From positions 1 to 64,000 of IMG/VR virus record IMGVR_UViG_3300027777_001718: a DNA stretch of 64,000 nucleotides, one strand, 5' to 3'. Numbering within the stretch: the stretch's first letter is position 1; each line of letters begins with the position of its first letter. The position numbers and the translations under genes were made by a program. Under the pieces are notes generated by a model. It saw nothing but the letters and a program-made list of their open reading frames with translations, was not told where the DNA came from and did no database searches. Source of the DNA: a virus. Positions 21,468 to 29,838 of this stretch are shown piece after piece.

Positions 21468-22412
21468 TCATTCCTCGGCATACTGAGCCCGAACCGCGCG
21501 CTCAACCATTAAAATGCAGTATTCGCGGTTATCATAAACATACTGAAATCCGGTCGTATGGACAAGGTATAAACGAGTATCATCGCCTATTTTAACAGCC
21601 CACGGGCGCTGATACGGGTCATTTGACGGCGGAAACCAACGGGCGGCGTTCTGATCAAAACGTAAATCGTAAACAAGTACGATAAAGCCGCTCTCTTCCG
21701 CAATATCTGGTTCTGTGCGCCCAACAGAAACAATTACGTCGTGAAAAAAGGCCGGAACTGTACCAATACCTTCTTTTTCAAAGTACGCTAATTTTTGCGG
21801 CGGCCCGACAGCTACGTTTTTTGTAATTGCAGTCTGCTGGGCTGTTGTAATAGGCATCGGTTGTTTCTTCATGCCAAAGGCGGCCATCGGGCTGTAGCTG
21901 CGATCAATTTTTTCTACGGGAATTGCGGCTGGCGGCCGATTTTCACTGTATGCCGGCTCATACCTCGTTTCTTCTGCCAGCGCTGCCAACATTTCCGCCT
22001 CTTCTTGAGCCGGGGGCACTGGTGGCGGCTTTACGGCAACAGTTGCTTTCTTTACAGGCACACGCTGTACGCTAGACTTCGCTATTTTTGCCAGTTCTTC
22101 AAATGCCACGGCGGCGCGCTCCCTAATTGAATTGATATCATTACCGACAACCTGATTTTTGGCTATAGCCATCGCCTGCTCGACACTGCCAGCCGTAATC
22201 TGATCCAGCGTCATGGATTGACTGTTCGGCCCGTCTGGCTCAATATTAATTTGAATGCTGCCGCGAGCGTGCGGATCAAAGTTAATAGGTACACCGCCGG
22301 GGGTCGACGGCGCTACGATCACACCGCGGATACCTTTGGCGCCGCCACGCATTAAGTCAGCCATCGACCGGCCGTTATTCATCCGTTCTGTTGCCGGGTC
22401 GCCGTACTGCAT
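21468..22412 (-). CDS. Hypothetical protein of the portal cluster
   Basis: A 314-residue protein. The N-terminal 130 residues contain GGAKGIRGVIVAPSTPGGVP and PHARGSIQINIEPDG, a middle Pro/Ala/Lys-rich linker (about 115-190), and a C-terminal globular domain (VIVSVGRTEPDIAEESGFIV ... VHTTGFQYVYDNREYCILMV). A good ribosome binding site (GGAG, 5 bases) precedes the ATG. It is the first gene after the terminator at 22.43 kb, so it opens the portal transcription unit. No family is recognised. Confidence 0.75.
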   Translation of the reverse strand: MQYGDPATERMNNGRSMADLMRGGAKGIRGVIVAPSTPGGVPINFDPHARGSIQINIEPDGPNSQSMTLDQITAGSVEQAMAIAKNQVVGNDINSIRERAAVAFEELAKIAKSSVQRVPVKKATVAVKPPPVPPAQEEAEMLAALAEETRYEPAYSENRPPAAIPVEKIDRSYSPMAAFGMKKQPMPITTAQQTAITKNVAVGPPQKLAYFEKEGIGTVPAFFHDVIVSVGRTEPDIAEESGFIVLVYDLRFDQNAARWFPPSNDPYQRPWAVKIGDDTRLYLVHTTGFQYVYDNREYCILMVERAVRAQYAEE

Positions 22413-22428
22413 AAAAGCTCCGATAGCT

Positions 22429-22465
22429 AAAAAAAAGGGGGGAGCAGCCTATGCTGCTTCCCCCC
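22429..22465 (-). terminator. Rho-independent terminator
   Basis: On the minus strand a GC-rich hairpin (12-bp stem with a single bulged base, 4-base loop) is followed at once by eight T residues, the textbook intrinsic terminator form. Stem arms are 22437-22448 and 22453-22465 and the A-tract is 22429-22436. The stop codon of the 96-residue gene lies within the loop. It ends the transcript from the 22-33 kb block just before the portal unit. Confidence 0.9.
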
Positions 22466-22739
22466 TGAACGATTCTGGACTTAACTCAGGGCACACGTTG
22501 TATAACCGATCCCGCGGGATTTGGAAATACAATCTGCCCAAAGGAAGCCCCGTGCCACACGCCAGCGGCACTTGTTCTGGTACGGGCAGCACTTCTGCTA
22601 ACACAGTACCCGAGATAAGTTGCGCTACCACCAAACCCAAAGTTTCGTCCTGTGAAAAGAACGGAAGCGTATACGGCTTGTCATCTATTTCTAGAAGCCA
22701 GTCCAATACGTTTTTCTCGGGTTTGATGAAGTAACGCAT
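22449..22739 (-). CDS. Hypothetical protein
   Basis: A 96-residue protein (MRYFIKPEKNVLDWLLEIDD ...) whose stop codon is embedded in the terminator loop. Its ATG (22737-22739) overlaps the stop of the gene upstream. It has alternating short strands and a late motif GRLYFQIPRDRLYNV. Not recognised; it is the last gene of its transcription unit. Confidence 0.75.
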   Translation of the reverse strand: MRYFIKPEKNVLDWLLEIDDKPYTLPFFSQDETLGLVVAQLISGTVLAEVLPVPEQVPLACGTGLPLGRLYFQIPRDRLYNVCPELSPESFRGEAA

Positions 22740-23941
22740 TAGGCGCCAGCCTCTGCCATAGCTTCTTTCGCCGCCAGATGCGCCGGCTTCCAGTTCACAG
22801 GCGCCAGAAAATCACCGCCGTACCAAGCCGGCATCGACTCTTGCCACGCATCCACGGTATTAACCTGAATCTTACTCAGCCGATTCAGGATCACCGGCTG
22901 ACCCGGGCTAAGAGCCGCAGCCAGCAGTTCTTGGTCGGTAGCTTCGCGCTGGGCCCGACCACTTGCCACACGCCGCAGCTGAACTGCCGCGGCTTGTGGG
23001 TGAGACACAATAGCTGTTTTGATATCAACAGCCACAGTGACCGAAGAGTCCGTATCGAGAAACGCGTCACACACGCTTTCCTCGGACAGCGCATAGTCCG
23101 GCAACGCGGCCCGGAACTCAACCGACATCTCGTCGAGAACCCACTGGGCTACGTTCTCGACATCGTCAATACCGCGCCGCGCCAGAATCTTCGCGGCGGG
23201 ATTTGGCAGCTCGATTTCGACGTCATCAGCAGCGCCGATGTCCAGTGGCCGATCTACAGCACCGAGAACCGGGCTGTAGTCTTCGACTACCAGATTGTTG
23301 CTGATGCCGTCCGCCAGCAGCTCGTCTGGAAGAGCTGCCGCAGCAACACGGATCATCTTGCCGTCTACCGTTACCAGATCCTGATAGAACATATTGCGAT
23401 ACTGCTCTATCAGTTCTGCCGGCGCTGCGGCCATAGCCAGCGCCGTCAGCTTGTCGTGGTCAACCACCTCGTGGCCGGGCTGAAACGACATGTACAGCTT
23501 TGGCCATTTTGGCTCAGCCAGCTGCAGGCTTTCGCCGCGGAGTGTGGCGTAGCCAATGTCCGCAATCTTCCTCAAGATATCGCACCCAAGCTTGCAGTTC
23601 ATGCGATGCTTGGGTCGCGCCAGATTCAGCTGGTTTCCGCGCCCACCCGAAATAATCGGCGCACGAAAATCAACCTTTCCACGGGTCTGAAAAATCAGAT
23701 GCCCGTTGCTGGGGTGCGCCGTTGCCCACGACAGTGTCAGCCCGCCGTGCTGCGTCACCTCAAGGTTCAACGCCAGCGGGCGCGTGGCATCCCAAGGCCT
23801 GCGCAGGCGATTATTGAACGTCGCCATCGCCCCGGGGAGCCACTCATTGCCAAACAACCCAACACATATGTCGGCCACGCGGCTGAAATTACGCACTGTG
23901 TCAGCGTGAAAACCAGCCAGATCGAACTGTCGGTTTAACAT
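22739..23941 (-). CDS. Hypothetical protein, helical/beta mixed
   Basis: About 400 residues. I put the start at the ATG at 23939-23941 (MLNRQFDLAGFHADTV), preceded by AAGGA ten bases upstream; in-frame starts at 23959 and 23974 are also possible. It contains YDIGYA-type segments, FRAPIISGGRGNQLNLARP, and an acidic middle (ADDVEIELPNPAAKILARRG). A C-terminal Trp-rich end (WYGGDFLAPVNWKPAHLA) follows. No family is recognised. Its length and central position suggest a virion or packaging-related role, but that is only a guess. Confidence 0.72.
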   Translation of the reverse strand: MLNRQFDLAGFHADTVRNFSRVADICVGLFGNEWLPGAMATFNNRLRRPWDATRPLALNLEVTQHGGLTLSWATAHPSNGHLIFQTRGKVDFRAPIISGGRGNQLNLARPKHRMNCKLGCDILRKIADIGYATLRGESLQLAEPKWPKLYMSFQPGHEVVDHDKLTALAMAAAPAELIEQYRNMFYQDLVTVDGKMIRVAAAALPDELLADGISNNLVVEDYSPVLGAVDRPLDIGAADDVEIELPNPAAKILARRGIDDVENVAQWVLDEMSVEFRAALPDYALSEESVCDAFLDTDSSVTVAVDIKTAIVSHPQAAAVQLRRVASGRAQREATDQELLAAALSPGQPVILNRLSKIQVNTVDAWQESMPAWYGGDFLAPVNWKPAHLAAKEAMAEAGA

Positions 23942-24146
23942 CTTTTTCTTTTCCTTCATAGGATGATCTGACAACGTCGCGCCTGCGCGTGTCAGAATTG
24001 GTGAAAAACTCGTTTGTAGAAAACAACCGCCAATCCCGCACCGTTACGGCAAATGGCTTTTCGTCATACGGGTAGACAAGAATATTTCCGTCTCCCAATG
24101 CTCGCTGCTTCTTTACAGCTTTACCCTTGTACTTGACGATTCTCAT
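23901..24146 (-). CDS. Small basic hypothetical protein
   Basis: An 81-residue protein (MRIVKYKGKAVKKQRALGDG ...), rich in Lys/Arg, with AAGGAGG at 8 bases before the ATG, a strong ribosome binding site that supports it despite a 41-bp overlap with the next gene. It ends with DVKPTVRSGWFSR. The positive charge suggests nucleic-acid contact; nothing else is visible. Confidence 0.72.
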   Translation of the reverse strand: MRIVKYKGKAVKKQRALGDGNILVYPYDEKPFAVTVRDWRLFSTNEFFTNSDTRRRDVVRSSYEGKEKDVKPTVRSGWFSR

Positions 24147-24243
24147 TCATCGTTCCTCCTTACAGCACTACGGCTGCAGTCATAAGTTGCCAGCTGCAAG
24201 CGAAACAGCTGCGCAATAAATATGCCCGCCTATACCGTTTTAT

Positions 24244-24675
24244 TTAGCTGTCCGGGTCGGGTAATACGCTGTCAAACACGTTTAACACGTCATCGCTATC
24301 GTCTTGGAAAAACTCGTCTGATTGTGAATTGCCTTTTGGCTGCTGCGGCCCCTTAATTTCTGGCGGTCCTTCAAGGTGCACCGGGTCTAACCCTAGGTAC
24401 CCTGTCTCGTCCGGCTCCAGATTTTCTGTCGGCGGATTAAACAATGGCTGCGGGCCCCACGGTGTCAGCAAGTGCCGGAATGGCGGTTTTGATATCTGTA
24501 ACCGAGTGCCGGCAAAACTAAACACCGATACGTCGCGGTCAATAAGCGATTTCACGCGCTCGACCAGCTCCGCTATCTCATCAAACTCTTCCACGGCGTA
24601 TGTGCCGTCGGCGTGCAGAATAGCGGCGTAAAATTTAATTACATCCAACTGCGGTTGTTCGCTGTCCGCTGGCAT
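24244..24675 (-). CDS. Conserved hypothetical phage protein
   Basis: A 143-residue protein. Its conserved-looking core is VFSFAGTRLQISKPPFRHLL (51-70), followed by TPWGPQPLF. The second half is Pro/Asp/Glu rich with a strongly acidic C-terminus (EFFQDDSDDVLNVFDSVLP). It lies 97 bp from the previous coding end. Function unknown. Confidence 0.75.
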   Translation of the reverse strand: MPADSEQPQLDVIKFYAAILHADGTYAVEEFDEIAELVERVKSLIDRDVSVFSFAGTRLQISKPPFRHLLTPWGPQPLFNPPTENLEPDETGYLGLDPVHLEGPPEIKGPQQPKGNSQSDEFFQDDSDDVLNVFDSVLPDPDS

Positions 24676-24677
24676 AT

Positions 24678-25319
24678 TCAGTCTCGCATAGTGATGGGAT
24701 CTTCGCCTGTAAACCCGCTGCGAATACCGGCGACTAATATGTCTTTGGGGAGCACGCGCTGTGATGCCATTTTTATTTTGCGCACTGTCGGCGTTCTGGT
24801 GTCATCTGCCACAAATACCGTATACGCGTTTGTCATTACGCCAAACACGGTGACAGACAATACAGAAATTAAACCCGGCGATGTTGGGTCGGCTATCGTC
24901 ACTTCTTGCGAAAATGTCTGCGCGAATATGCCTGTCTTTGGGTTAGAAAATGCAATGCCGCCCAAAAACGAAAAACACTCTTCAGCGCGGGATTTGTCAA
25001 TACAGTACAGCCGTTTGTCCCAGTTCACAGCCCGCGTAGTTCCGGGCAGCGGTTTAATGCCCATACCGCGAAAAAAGAACTCATGATCTTTGACGAGTTC
25101 GACGCAAAATGGCCGCATGTCTGCCGTCTCTGCTGGGAACCGCGCATCAAATTCAATAACCGGATCTTTGTCAAACTCACTGTGCGTAAATAGTAACGCT
25201 GGCGTAAACAACGCTACAGGTTTTTCACGCCGCCGAAGTGCGTCAAATATTGAAAGCGTTGGCACTGCGTCAGCGCCATTAATCGCGTCAAGCTCGCGAA
25301 AGGAATCTGGCCGCTGCAT
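24678..25319 (-). CDS. Hypothetical protein
   Basis: A 213-residue protein. The ATG at 25319 (MQRPDSFRELDAINGADAVP) lies 4 bp from the resolvase stop, so it is preferred over the longer reading. Visible segments are RPFCVELVKDHEFFFRGMG and VNWDKRLYCIDKSRAEECFS, then a beta-rich C-terminal half. I do not recognise it. It is part of a run of tightly packed genes including the RuvC-like nuclease. Confidence 0.7.
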   Translation of the reverse strand: MQRPDSFRELDAINGADAVPTLSIFDALRRREKPVALFTPALLFTHSEFDKDPVIEFDARFPAETADMRPFCVELVKDHEFFFRGMGIKPLPGTTRAVNWDKRLYCIDKSRAEECFSFLGGIAFSNPKTGIFAQTFSQEVTIADPTSPGLISVLSVTVFGVMTNAYTVFVADDTRTPTVRKIKMASQRVLPKDILVAGIRSGFTGEDPITMRD

Positions 25320-25323
25320 GGCA

Positions 25324-25956
25324 TTACGTTGCTTTCGGTAACCCCGGCTCGACAGTGTGGATGAGCAGCAGTAAAACAAATGCCGCGTCTACAACGTTAT
25401 CCACACCGGTTGATTTATACTTGTCGGCGTTAAATGCTGTACCAAGTTTATTTGCCGCGGCAATCATGTCTTCTTTGCTTGCCTTACCGTTTCCGGTGGC
25501 ATACTTTTTAATCGTACTAATAGCAAAACCTTGCGCCAGCAAATTCGCTTCTTCGGCCCACGTGGCTACGGTCACTTTCATACCGCCTAAGACTTCAGAC
25601 GCAGTGGCGACACGAGACAGCACAGCCGGAATGCCGAATTTCTTGTTGACAAAGAATTCGCGTGGCGGCGTGTACTTGACGTCTTCGTAACCAATGACAT
25701 CAGGCTGCACGGTGTTTAAGAATGAGCGTAAGCGTACAAATCGCGCAGCGCCAGATTCAAGACCTTGTGTAGACAAATCCCACTGAAACAGCTGCAATTT
25801 TTCTTGCAGCAGTTTCTTGCCTTTCACAAAGTCATAAACCGCTACACCGCAGTTACTACCAAGGTCTAAGCCGATAAATCGAAGAGCGTCCGCTGGCTTC
25901 TTATCCAGTTTTGGCCCGAACTGCCTCGGGTCCTTGTACATCCTGTACTTCGGCAT
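25324..25956 (-). CDS. RuvC-like Holliday-junction resolvase
   Basis: A 210-residue predicted structure-specific nuclease that cleaves four-way junctions, with an RNase-H fold. Four acidic positions fit the RuvC active site: Asp31 in FIGLDLGSNCGVAV, Glu91 in IGYEDVKYTP, and Asp186/Asp190 in GVDNVVDAAFVL. The Lys-rich segment GNGKASKEDMIAAAN precedes the last pair, as in RuvC. In a T4-type recombination scheme it would process intermediates made by the RecA-like protein and nuclease complex encoded in this window before packaging. Confidence 0.83.
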   Translation of the reverse strand: MPKYRMYKDPRQFGPKLDKKPADALRFIGLDLGSNCGVAVYDFVKGKKLLQEKLQLFQWDLSTQGLESGAARFVRLRSFLNTVQPDVIGYEDVKYTPPREFFVNKKFGIPAVLSRVATASEVLGGMKVTVATWAEEANLLAQGFAISTIKKYATGNGKASKEDMIAAANKLGTAFNADKYKSTGVDNVVDAAFVLLLLIHTVEPGLPKAT

Positions 25957-25966
25957 TATGTGCTTT

Positions 25967-26626
25967 CTAGCGGCTAGGCATAAATACGTCTTTGATTCGC
26001 TGCCACAGCGGTTTTACTTGCGCAACTGTAACTGCCGCTGCCGGCAGTTGCGCTGTTGCAAGTTTTTCGCGCGTGGCTGCAAGTTCTTTATATAGCAGGT
26101 TTAGGCGCGTCTGCAATACGTCATTGCGCATATGCATAAGATCCGCTGCAAAATCTGCGTCGTATTTCGGAGCCCCGTGACGCGCTGCAAACTCGCGCAC
26201 TGTCGAGACAAACCGCGCCATGTTTGTCTGGGCGGGAGATTCTTCGCCGACAACGGAGACTTCACGCACAGCCAAGAACCACGCAGCGCAACATACCTCG
26301 CCAATGGCCGCAAACAATACCTGTCGCAGCGGGTAGCTGAATTCCACAAAGTTACGACGCGCCAAAGCTTGCTCGAAACTAGACACAGGATCTGCCGCGT
26401 TTACAAAATCACGCTGAGCTGCCGCAAGCGCTGCGGCAATATTAGTCACGTCATCGTCTGTGATGTTGTTCTTGGCGTACCAGTCAAGCGCTTCTGCTGA
26501 CAAAGAACCAATGTCCATATTCTCAATTGCCCGCGTCATCAGCGTTGGCGTGATGTAAGCGTAGTCGCGCTCAGGGTTGTAGAGCGGCCCGCTATCGCCT
26601 TTCTGGCGATATCCAATACTACTCAT
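25967..26626 (-). CDS. Hypothetical protein
   Basis: A 219-residue, largely helical protein (Ala-rich; SSFEQALARRNFVEFSYPLR, then NDVLQTRLNLLYKELAATRE). A ribosome binding site AAAGGA lies 4 bases before the ATG. The C-terminus is Ala/Thr/Val rich, ending WQRIKDVFMPSR. No family recognised. It sits between the resolvase and the Cys-rich gene. Confidence 0.7.
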   Translation of the reverse strand: MSSIGYRQKGDSGPLYNPERDYAYITPTLMTRAIENMDIGSLSAEALDWYAKNNITDDDVTNIAAALAAAQRDFVNAADPVSSFEQALARRNFVEFSYPLRQVLFAAIGEVCCAAWFLAVREVSVVGEESPAQTNMARFVSTVREFAARHGAPKYDADFAADLMHMRNDVLQTRLNLLYKELAATREKLATAQLPAAAVTVAQVKPLWQRIKDVFMPSR

Positions 26627-26635
26627 ATAATCCTT

Positions 26636-27496
26636 TCAATTGTCTGCGTTACCGGCGCACTCTACATGACTGTGCAAATACCGACAACGAACACACACGT
26701 CACCCTTATCTGTCGGATCAAAGAAACCCTCGGTACTGCACGTTGAACACAAACGCGCTTCATACGTCCTAGCGTGTGTTGCAAATTCACACTGGTCATA
26801 CCCAAACCAACAAAAAGAACAACCGTGCTCAAATTGATCCGGGCACGGTTTAGCGCGACAACGAACTTCAATTAGCTTGCGATTTGCCTTCAGCATACTG
26901 CTGCTAGCGCTTACTGTCGCAAAAAACGGCATTTCTCGGCTGCGCGACGCGTCAATATGCGCGAAAAACAACAGGTTTACAAAATGCAAAGCCGTCGAAT
27001 ACGGGTATGCGCCCCACGGCGCTGAAAATCCCAGTGTCGTCGAAATTGCAAAACAACTGCCGCGTGAAAAGAACTGCGTGATGACCATTGGACAAGGAGA
27101 ACCGGCAAGCACGCGACAAGTGAATAAAAACCCGGGAGCATTTTTACGTTTAAAAGGCCGCACGCTCTCTACAACGACGGGCACAACCTCATCGCCAAGT
27201 TGCTGCGACCATTTTAAAACAGGCTGCCCGTCAATGAGCTTTTCTACGTTCCCGGCCAATCGCCACGCTAAATCCGCGGCAACTTGTTGCGTTAGCTTTG
27301 TCCCGGCAAGTACCCTAATCGAATCATACAGCGCCGTCTCGACAACAGTAGCCGGCATTTCAGCCATGATGTCTTTACAGATATCATAAACCGTGGCGCC
27401 AATAATGTTGGCGTTGATATACGGTCGGAGCGCGCGAGTGCAAATTTTGTCTCTGCGCTCGCGCACACGAACATAACTAAACGGGGTTTGAGTCAT
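26636..27496 (-). CDS. Cysteine-rich zinc-binding protein
   Basis: A 286-residue protein; the start MTQTPFSYVRVRERRDK at 27496 is inside the end of the previous gene (20-bp overlap). The C-terminal ~75 residues contain about ten cysteines in CPDQFEHGCSFC, CEFATHARTYEARLCSTC and CVRCRYLHSHVEC, which could hold two or three zinc ions. The N-terminal part is a basic helical domain (RALRPYINANIIGATVYDIC). It may bind nucleic acid; the family is not recognised. Confidence 0.72.
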   Translation of the reverse strand: MTQTPFSYVRVRERRDKICTRALRPYINANIIGATVYDICKDIMAEMPATVVETALYDSIRVLAGTKLTQQVAADLAWRLAGNVEKLIDGQPVLKWSQQLGDEVVPVVVESVRPFKRKNAPGFLFTCRVLAGSPCPMVITQFFSRGSCFAISTTLGFSAPWGAYPYSTALHFVNLLFFAHIDASRSREMPFFATVSASSSMLKANRKLIEVRCRAKPCPDQFEHGCSFCWFGYDQCEFATHARTYEARLCSTCSTEGFFDPTDKGDVCVRCRYLHSHVECAGNADN

Positions 27497-28112
27497 TGGT
27501 TTGCGCCGTCTCTGTTTGATCCGCCAGTGACACACCGGTACTCGTTAGTGGTACCGCGCCGGCCGGCGTGAATTTTCGATCTGGGTTATTTTTCTCCCAC
27601 GCGGCCCGAGCTTTGCCGCTTGTTTCTTCAGTCAACGAAGCAATGTTTTTCACTCCGGCTGCTTCCTGTTCAAGCTGCACGATAAGCGACCCCAGTTCGC
27701 CGGACAAAAGACTAGCAATGTCACCAACGCAAACCACGTTTTTGACCGTGGCCGTTGTTAGCTCGCCTACGTTGCCATCTTTTGCGATACGAAACGTAAA
27801 CGTAATTTCAGCAAGTTGTACTGTTTCCGGCAGCGGATCCGAAAGCGGTTTGCCATTTAACTCATTAGCGATGAGTTTCAACGCGTCAAATCGCTTGTAG
27901 ATTTCTTCAATCTTGAGCGCTGAATTCTTGATAAGTTCGCCCGCATTAACGCGCTCGGTTGCTTGTTCGGTCGCGGTCTGAAGCGCTTTCGACAACGCTG
28001 ACGCGTCAAGGCGCAAAGGTACATTTACCATTTGTTGTGCGGCTGGTTGTTGCGCAGCCGGCTTTTCTGTCTTAATAGCGTCCACAACTGTCTGCTTTGC
28101 TGGTCGAACCAT
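27477..28112 (-). CDS. Hypothetical protein
   Basis: A 211-residue protein with a Lys/Ala/Gln-rich N-terminus (KTEKPAAQQPAAQQ), a predicted helical core (LSKALQTATEQATERVNAGE) and a beta segment AEITFTFRIAKDGN. AAAGGAG precedes the start. The second half is a long helix followed by a flexible Thr/Ala tail. Not recognised. Confidence 0.7.
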   Translation of the reverse strand: MVRPAKQTVVDAIKTEKPAAQQPAAQQMVNVPLRLDASALSKALQTATEQATERVNAGELIKNSALKIEEIYKRFDALKLIANELNGKPLSDPLPETVQLAEITFTFRIAKDGNVGELTTATVKNVVCVGDIASLLSGELGSLIVQLEQEAAGVKNIASLTEETSGKARAAWEKNNPDRKFTPAGAVPLTSTGVSLADQTETAQTNDSNPV

Positions 28113-28122
28113 GATTACTCCT

Positions 28123-28527
28123 TTAATTTGTTACTACTGCGAAACCAACCCAATAGTTTAAACCGATATTGATATCTGTATCCTCGTCGTAACGCAACTC
28201 TACCGGCGTGCCCGTTACGACATAAAAATCACTCACTTTTCCCGGTAACTGCCCTGCGCAAGATAGCCCAAGTTGAAGCATAAAAGCAAGCGCAAGATCG
28301 GCTGCCGGGTCTAACGTGTATGGAAACAGCGGAATCCGCAAATATTCGTCATGGTCCGTGCTAGACCACTCAGGCACGCCGCCGGGGACAAGCGGCGACG
28401 ACAGCACAAGCCAGTTGCCGCGGTCTAATTTGGATTTAGGTTTTACCATCGCCGGCGCAAACGGCTGTTCTTTTGGCCAATGCCGCCGAGTGAGTTCTAG
28501 ATCAATCTGATCAACAAGCAGCTTCAT
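28123..28527 (-). CDS. Hypothetical protein
   Basis: A 134-residue protein whose ATG overlaps the stop of the glycosyltransferase (ATGA). Predicted strands (NWLVLSSPLVPGG, YLRIPLFPYTLDPA) and DEDTDINIGLNYWVGFAVVTN at the end. No family is recognised. The coupling suggests that it may work with the glycosyltransferase. Confidence 0.7.
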   Translation of the reverse strand: MKLLVDQIDLELTRRHWPKEQPFAPAMVKPKSKLDRGNWLVLSSPLVPGGVPEWSSTDHDEYLRIPLFPYTLDPAADLALAFMLQLGLSCAGQLPGKVSDFYVVTGTPVELRYDEDTDINIGLNYWVGFAVVTN

Positions 28528-29252
28528 AACTGATACTCAAACCCGATAGGTGATTCTTGCGGACCACGTTTAGACCCAGCAAACTCCAGCCCGGTCTCGT
28601 TGGCATTAATCCACACGCCGTCGCGGAAATGACACACAGCCAAGTTGTTCTGGCGGCACAATTCTCCCAGCATTACATCTACGCCACGTTGTTTTAAGCC
28701 GACTGTCGGCCAGTCAAATTTCTGCAGCACAGCTGACTGAATAGCCCACCAACTGCCAGAAGCGTGTTTTACGTACGGCTCCGGTTCTTTTCCGTTGTAC
28801 CACGGCTGCGCTTTTATCCAGCCAGCTTGATTTCCTGTCAAGCGTGTGCGGTAAATAGAGCCGAGCATAGCGTGCGATTCTAGTTGTTTTTTGACGCGTG
28901 GCAACCATTTTGCGGGATCCGTATCCGGCGCAAAACAAGAGTCGTCATCAAACCAAATCGTAATCGGTGATGTCACAGGATCACTGTAAAACAACCGCCG
29001 CATCATCGGGTACTTGTGCGTGTTTGTAGACGAATCTACAAACAAAGCTCCGGGAAAAAACGCTGCCATCTGCGCGCGTACAAATGCTCTGGTTGCGTCG
29101 CTTACCGCGTTGCAACCAAACCGAAACTCGACGTTTTCCTGCCCTAACCGGCGCATAGGTTCGTTTAAAACCCGCTGCGCCAATCTAAAACAGTGCTCGT
29201 CAGCCCCGTAAAATAACACGCATACGCAAGCGTCAGCGGATCCTTCCGCCAT
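28524..29252 (-). CDS. GT-A-fold glycosyltransferase
   Basis: A 242-residue predicted glycosyltransferase. The start at 29252 is supported by GGAG six bases upstream; the ATG at 29264 has none. IWFDDDSCF (99-107) is a DxD metal-nucleotide motif, and HKYPMMRRLFYS precedes it. Later segments are AMLGSIYRTR, GWIKAQPWY and a C-terminal HFRDGVWINANETG. Acceptor unknown. With the GT4 enzyme at 18.3 kb, the phage encodes two different glycosyltransferase folds. Confidence 0.8.
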   Translation of the reverse strand: MAEGSADACVCVLFYGADEHCFRLAQRVLNEPMRRLGQENVEFRFGCNAVSDATRAFVRAQMAAFFPGALFVDSSTNTHKYPMMRRLFYSDPVTSPITIWFDDDSCFAPDTDPAKWLPRVKKQLESHAMLGSIYRTRLTGNQAGWIKAQPWYNGKEPEPYVKHASGSWWAIQSAVLQKFDWPTVGLKQRGVDVMLGELCRQNNLAVCHFRDGVWINANETGLEFAGSKRGPQESPIGFEYQL

Positions 29253-29280
29253 CTTCGGCTCCATCCGGCAAACGAATTAG

Positions 29281-29829
29281 TTACATGCCAACATTTGTCA
29301 GCGCAGACCTAGGAACAGCCACAGGCAACACAACAGGCGCAACCCGAGATCGGCCAAGCAGGGTCATTGCGCGCACAACATCACGCATAGTTGGCGGTTC
29401 TTTGTTTTTTACCTGCTGCACTAACTTTTCTGTCAGCTCTAAAAATTGGGCGCGGTCCTTTGTAGAACTGAAGTTGAACCGCACAGAAAACTGCGTAACA
29501 GTTTTGCCGGCGTGCTCGTCAGCTACTTCATTTCTTTCCCACGCCTTGCCTTTAGCAACACGCGTATAGACTAAAGACAGTCTACCGCGCATGTCATAAA
29601 TAACAAGTACCGTGGCTTTGTCTAAATCATCCAAAATCGAAAAAACATGTGGATACTGAGTACACGGCACAAACGGTAATTGTGCCGCGTTACTTTCGTC
29701 TAAATTAACGCGACCTAGCTGAACAGGAAAAGCTCGGTTGCCTAGCTTTTCGTCGGAAGCTGTAAATTCAGCTTCTAAGCTGCTTGTGCCGGGCTCGATA
29801 ACAACGGGGACATTTCGTACTGAAAACAT
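29281..29829 (-). CDS. Hypothetical protein
   Basis: A 182-residue beta-rich protein (MFSVRNVPVVIEPGTSSLEA ...) with VLVIYDMRGRLSLVYTRVAK in the middle and a helical stretch near the end (KDRAQFLELTEKLVQQVKNK). Family not recognised. It lies 28 bp before the glycosyltransferase. Confidence 0.7.
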   Translation of the reverse strand: MFSVRNVPVVIEPGTSSLEAEFTASDEKLGNRAFPVQLGRVNLDESNAAQLPFVPCTQYPHVFSILDDLDKATVLVIYDMRGRLSLVYTRVAKGKAWERNEVADEHAGKTVTQFSVRFNFSSTKDRAQFLELTEKLVQQVKNKEPPTMRDVVRAMTLLGRSRVAPVVLPVAVPRSALTNVGM

Positions 29830-29838
29830 GGAAACCGC

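Noticed and set aside
22778-23938. 386-residue plus-strand frame
   Set aside because: Antisense to the 400-residue minus-strand gene, which has operon overlaps; the plus frame has no ribosome binding site and an implausible composition.
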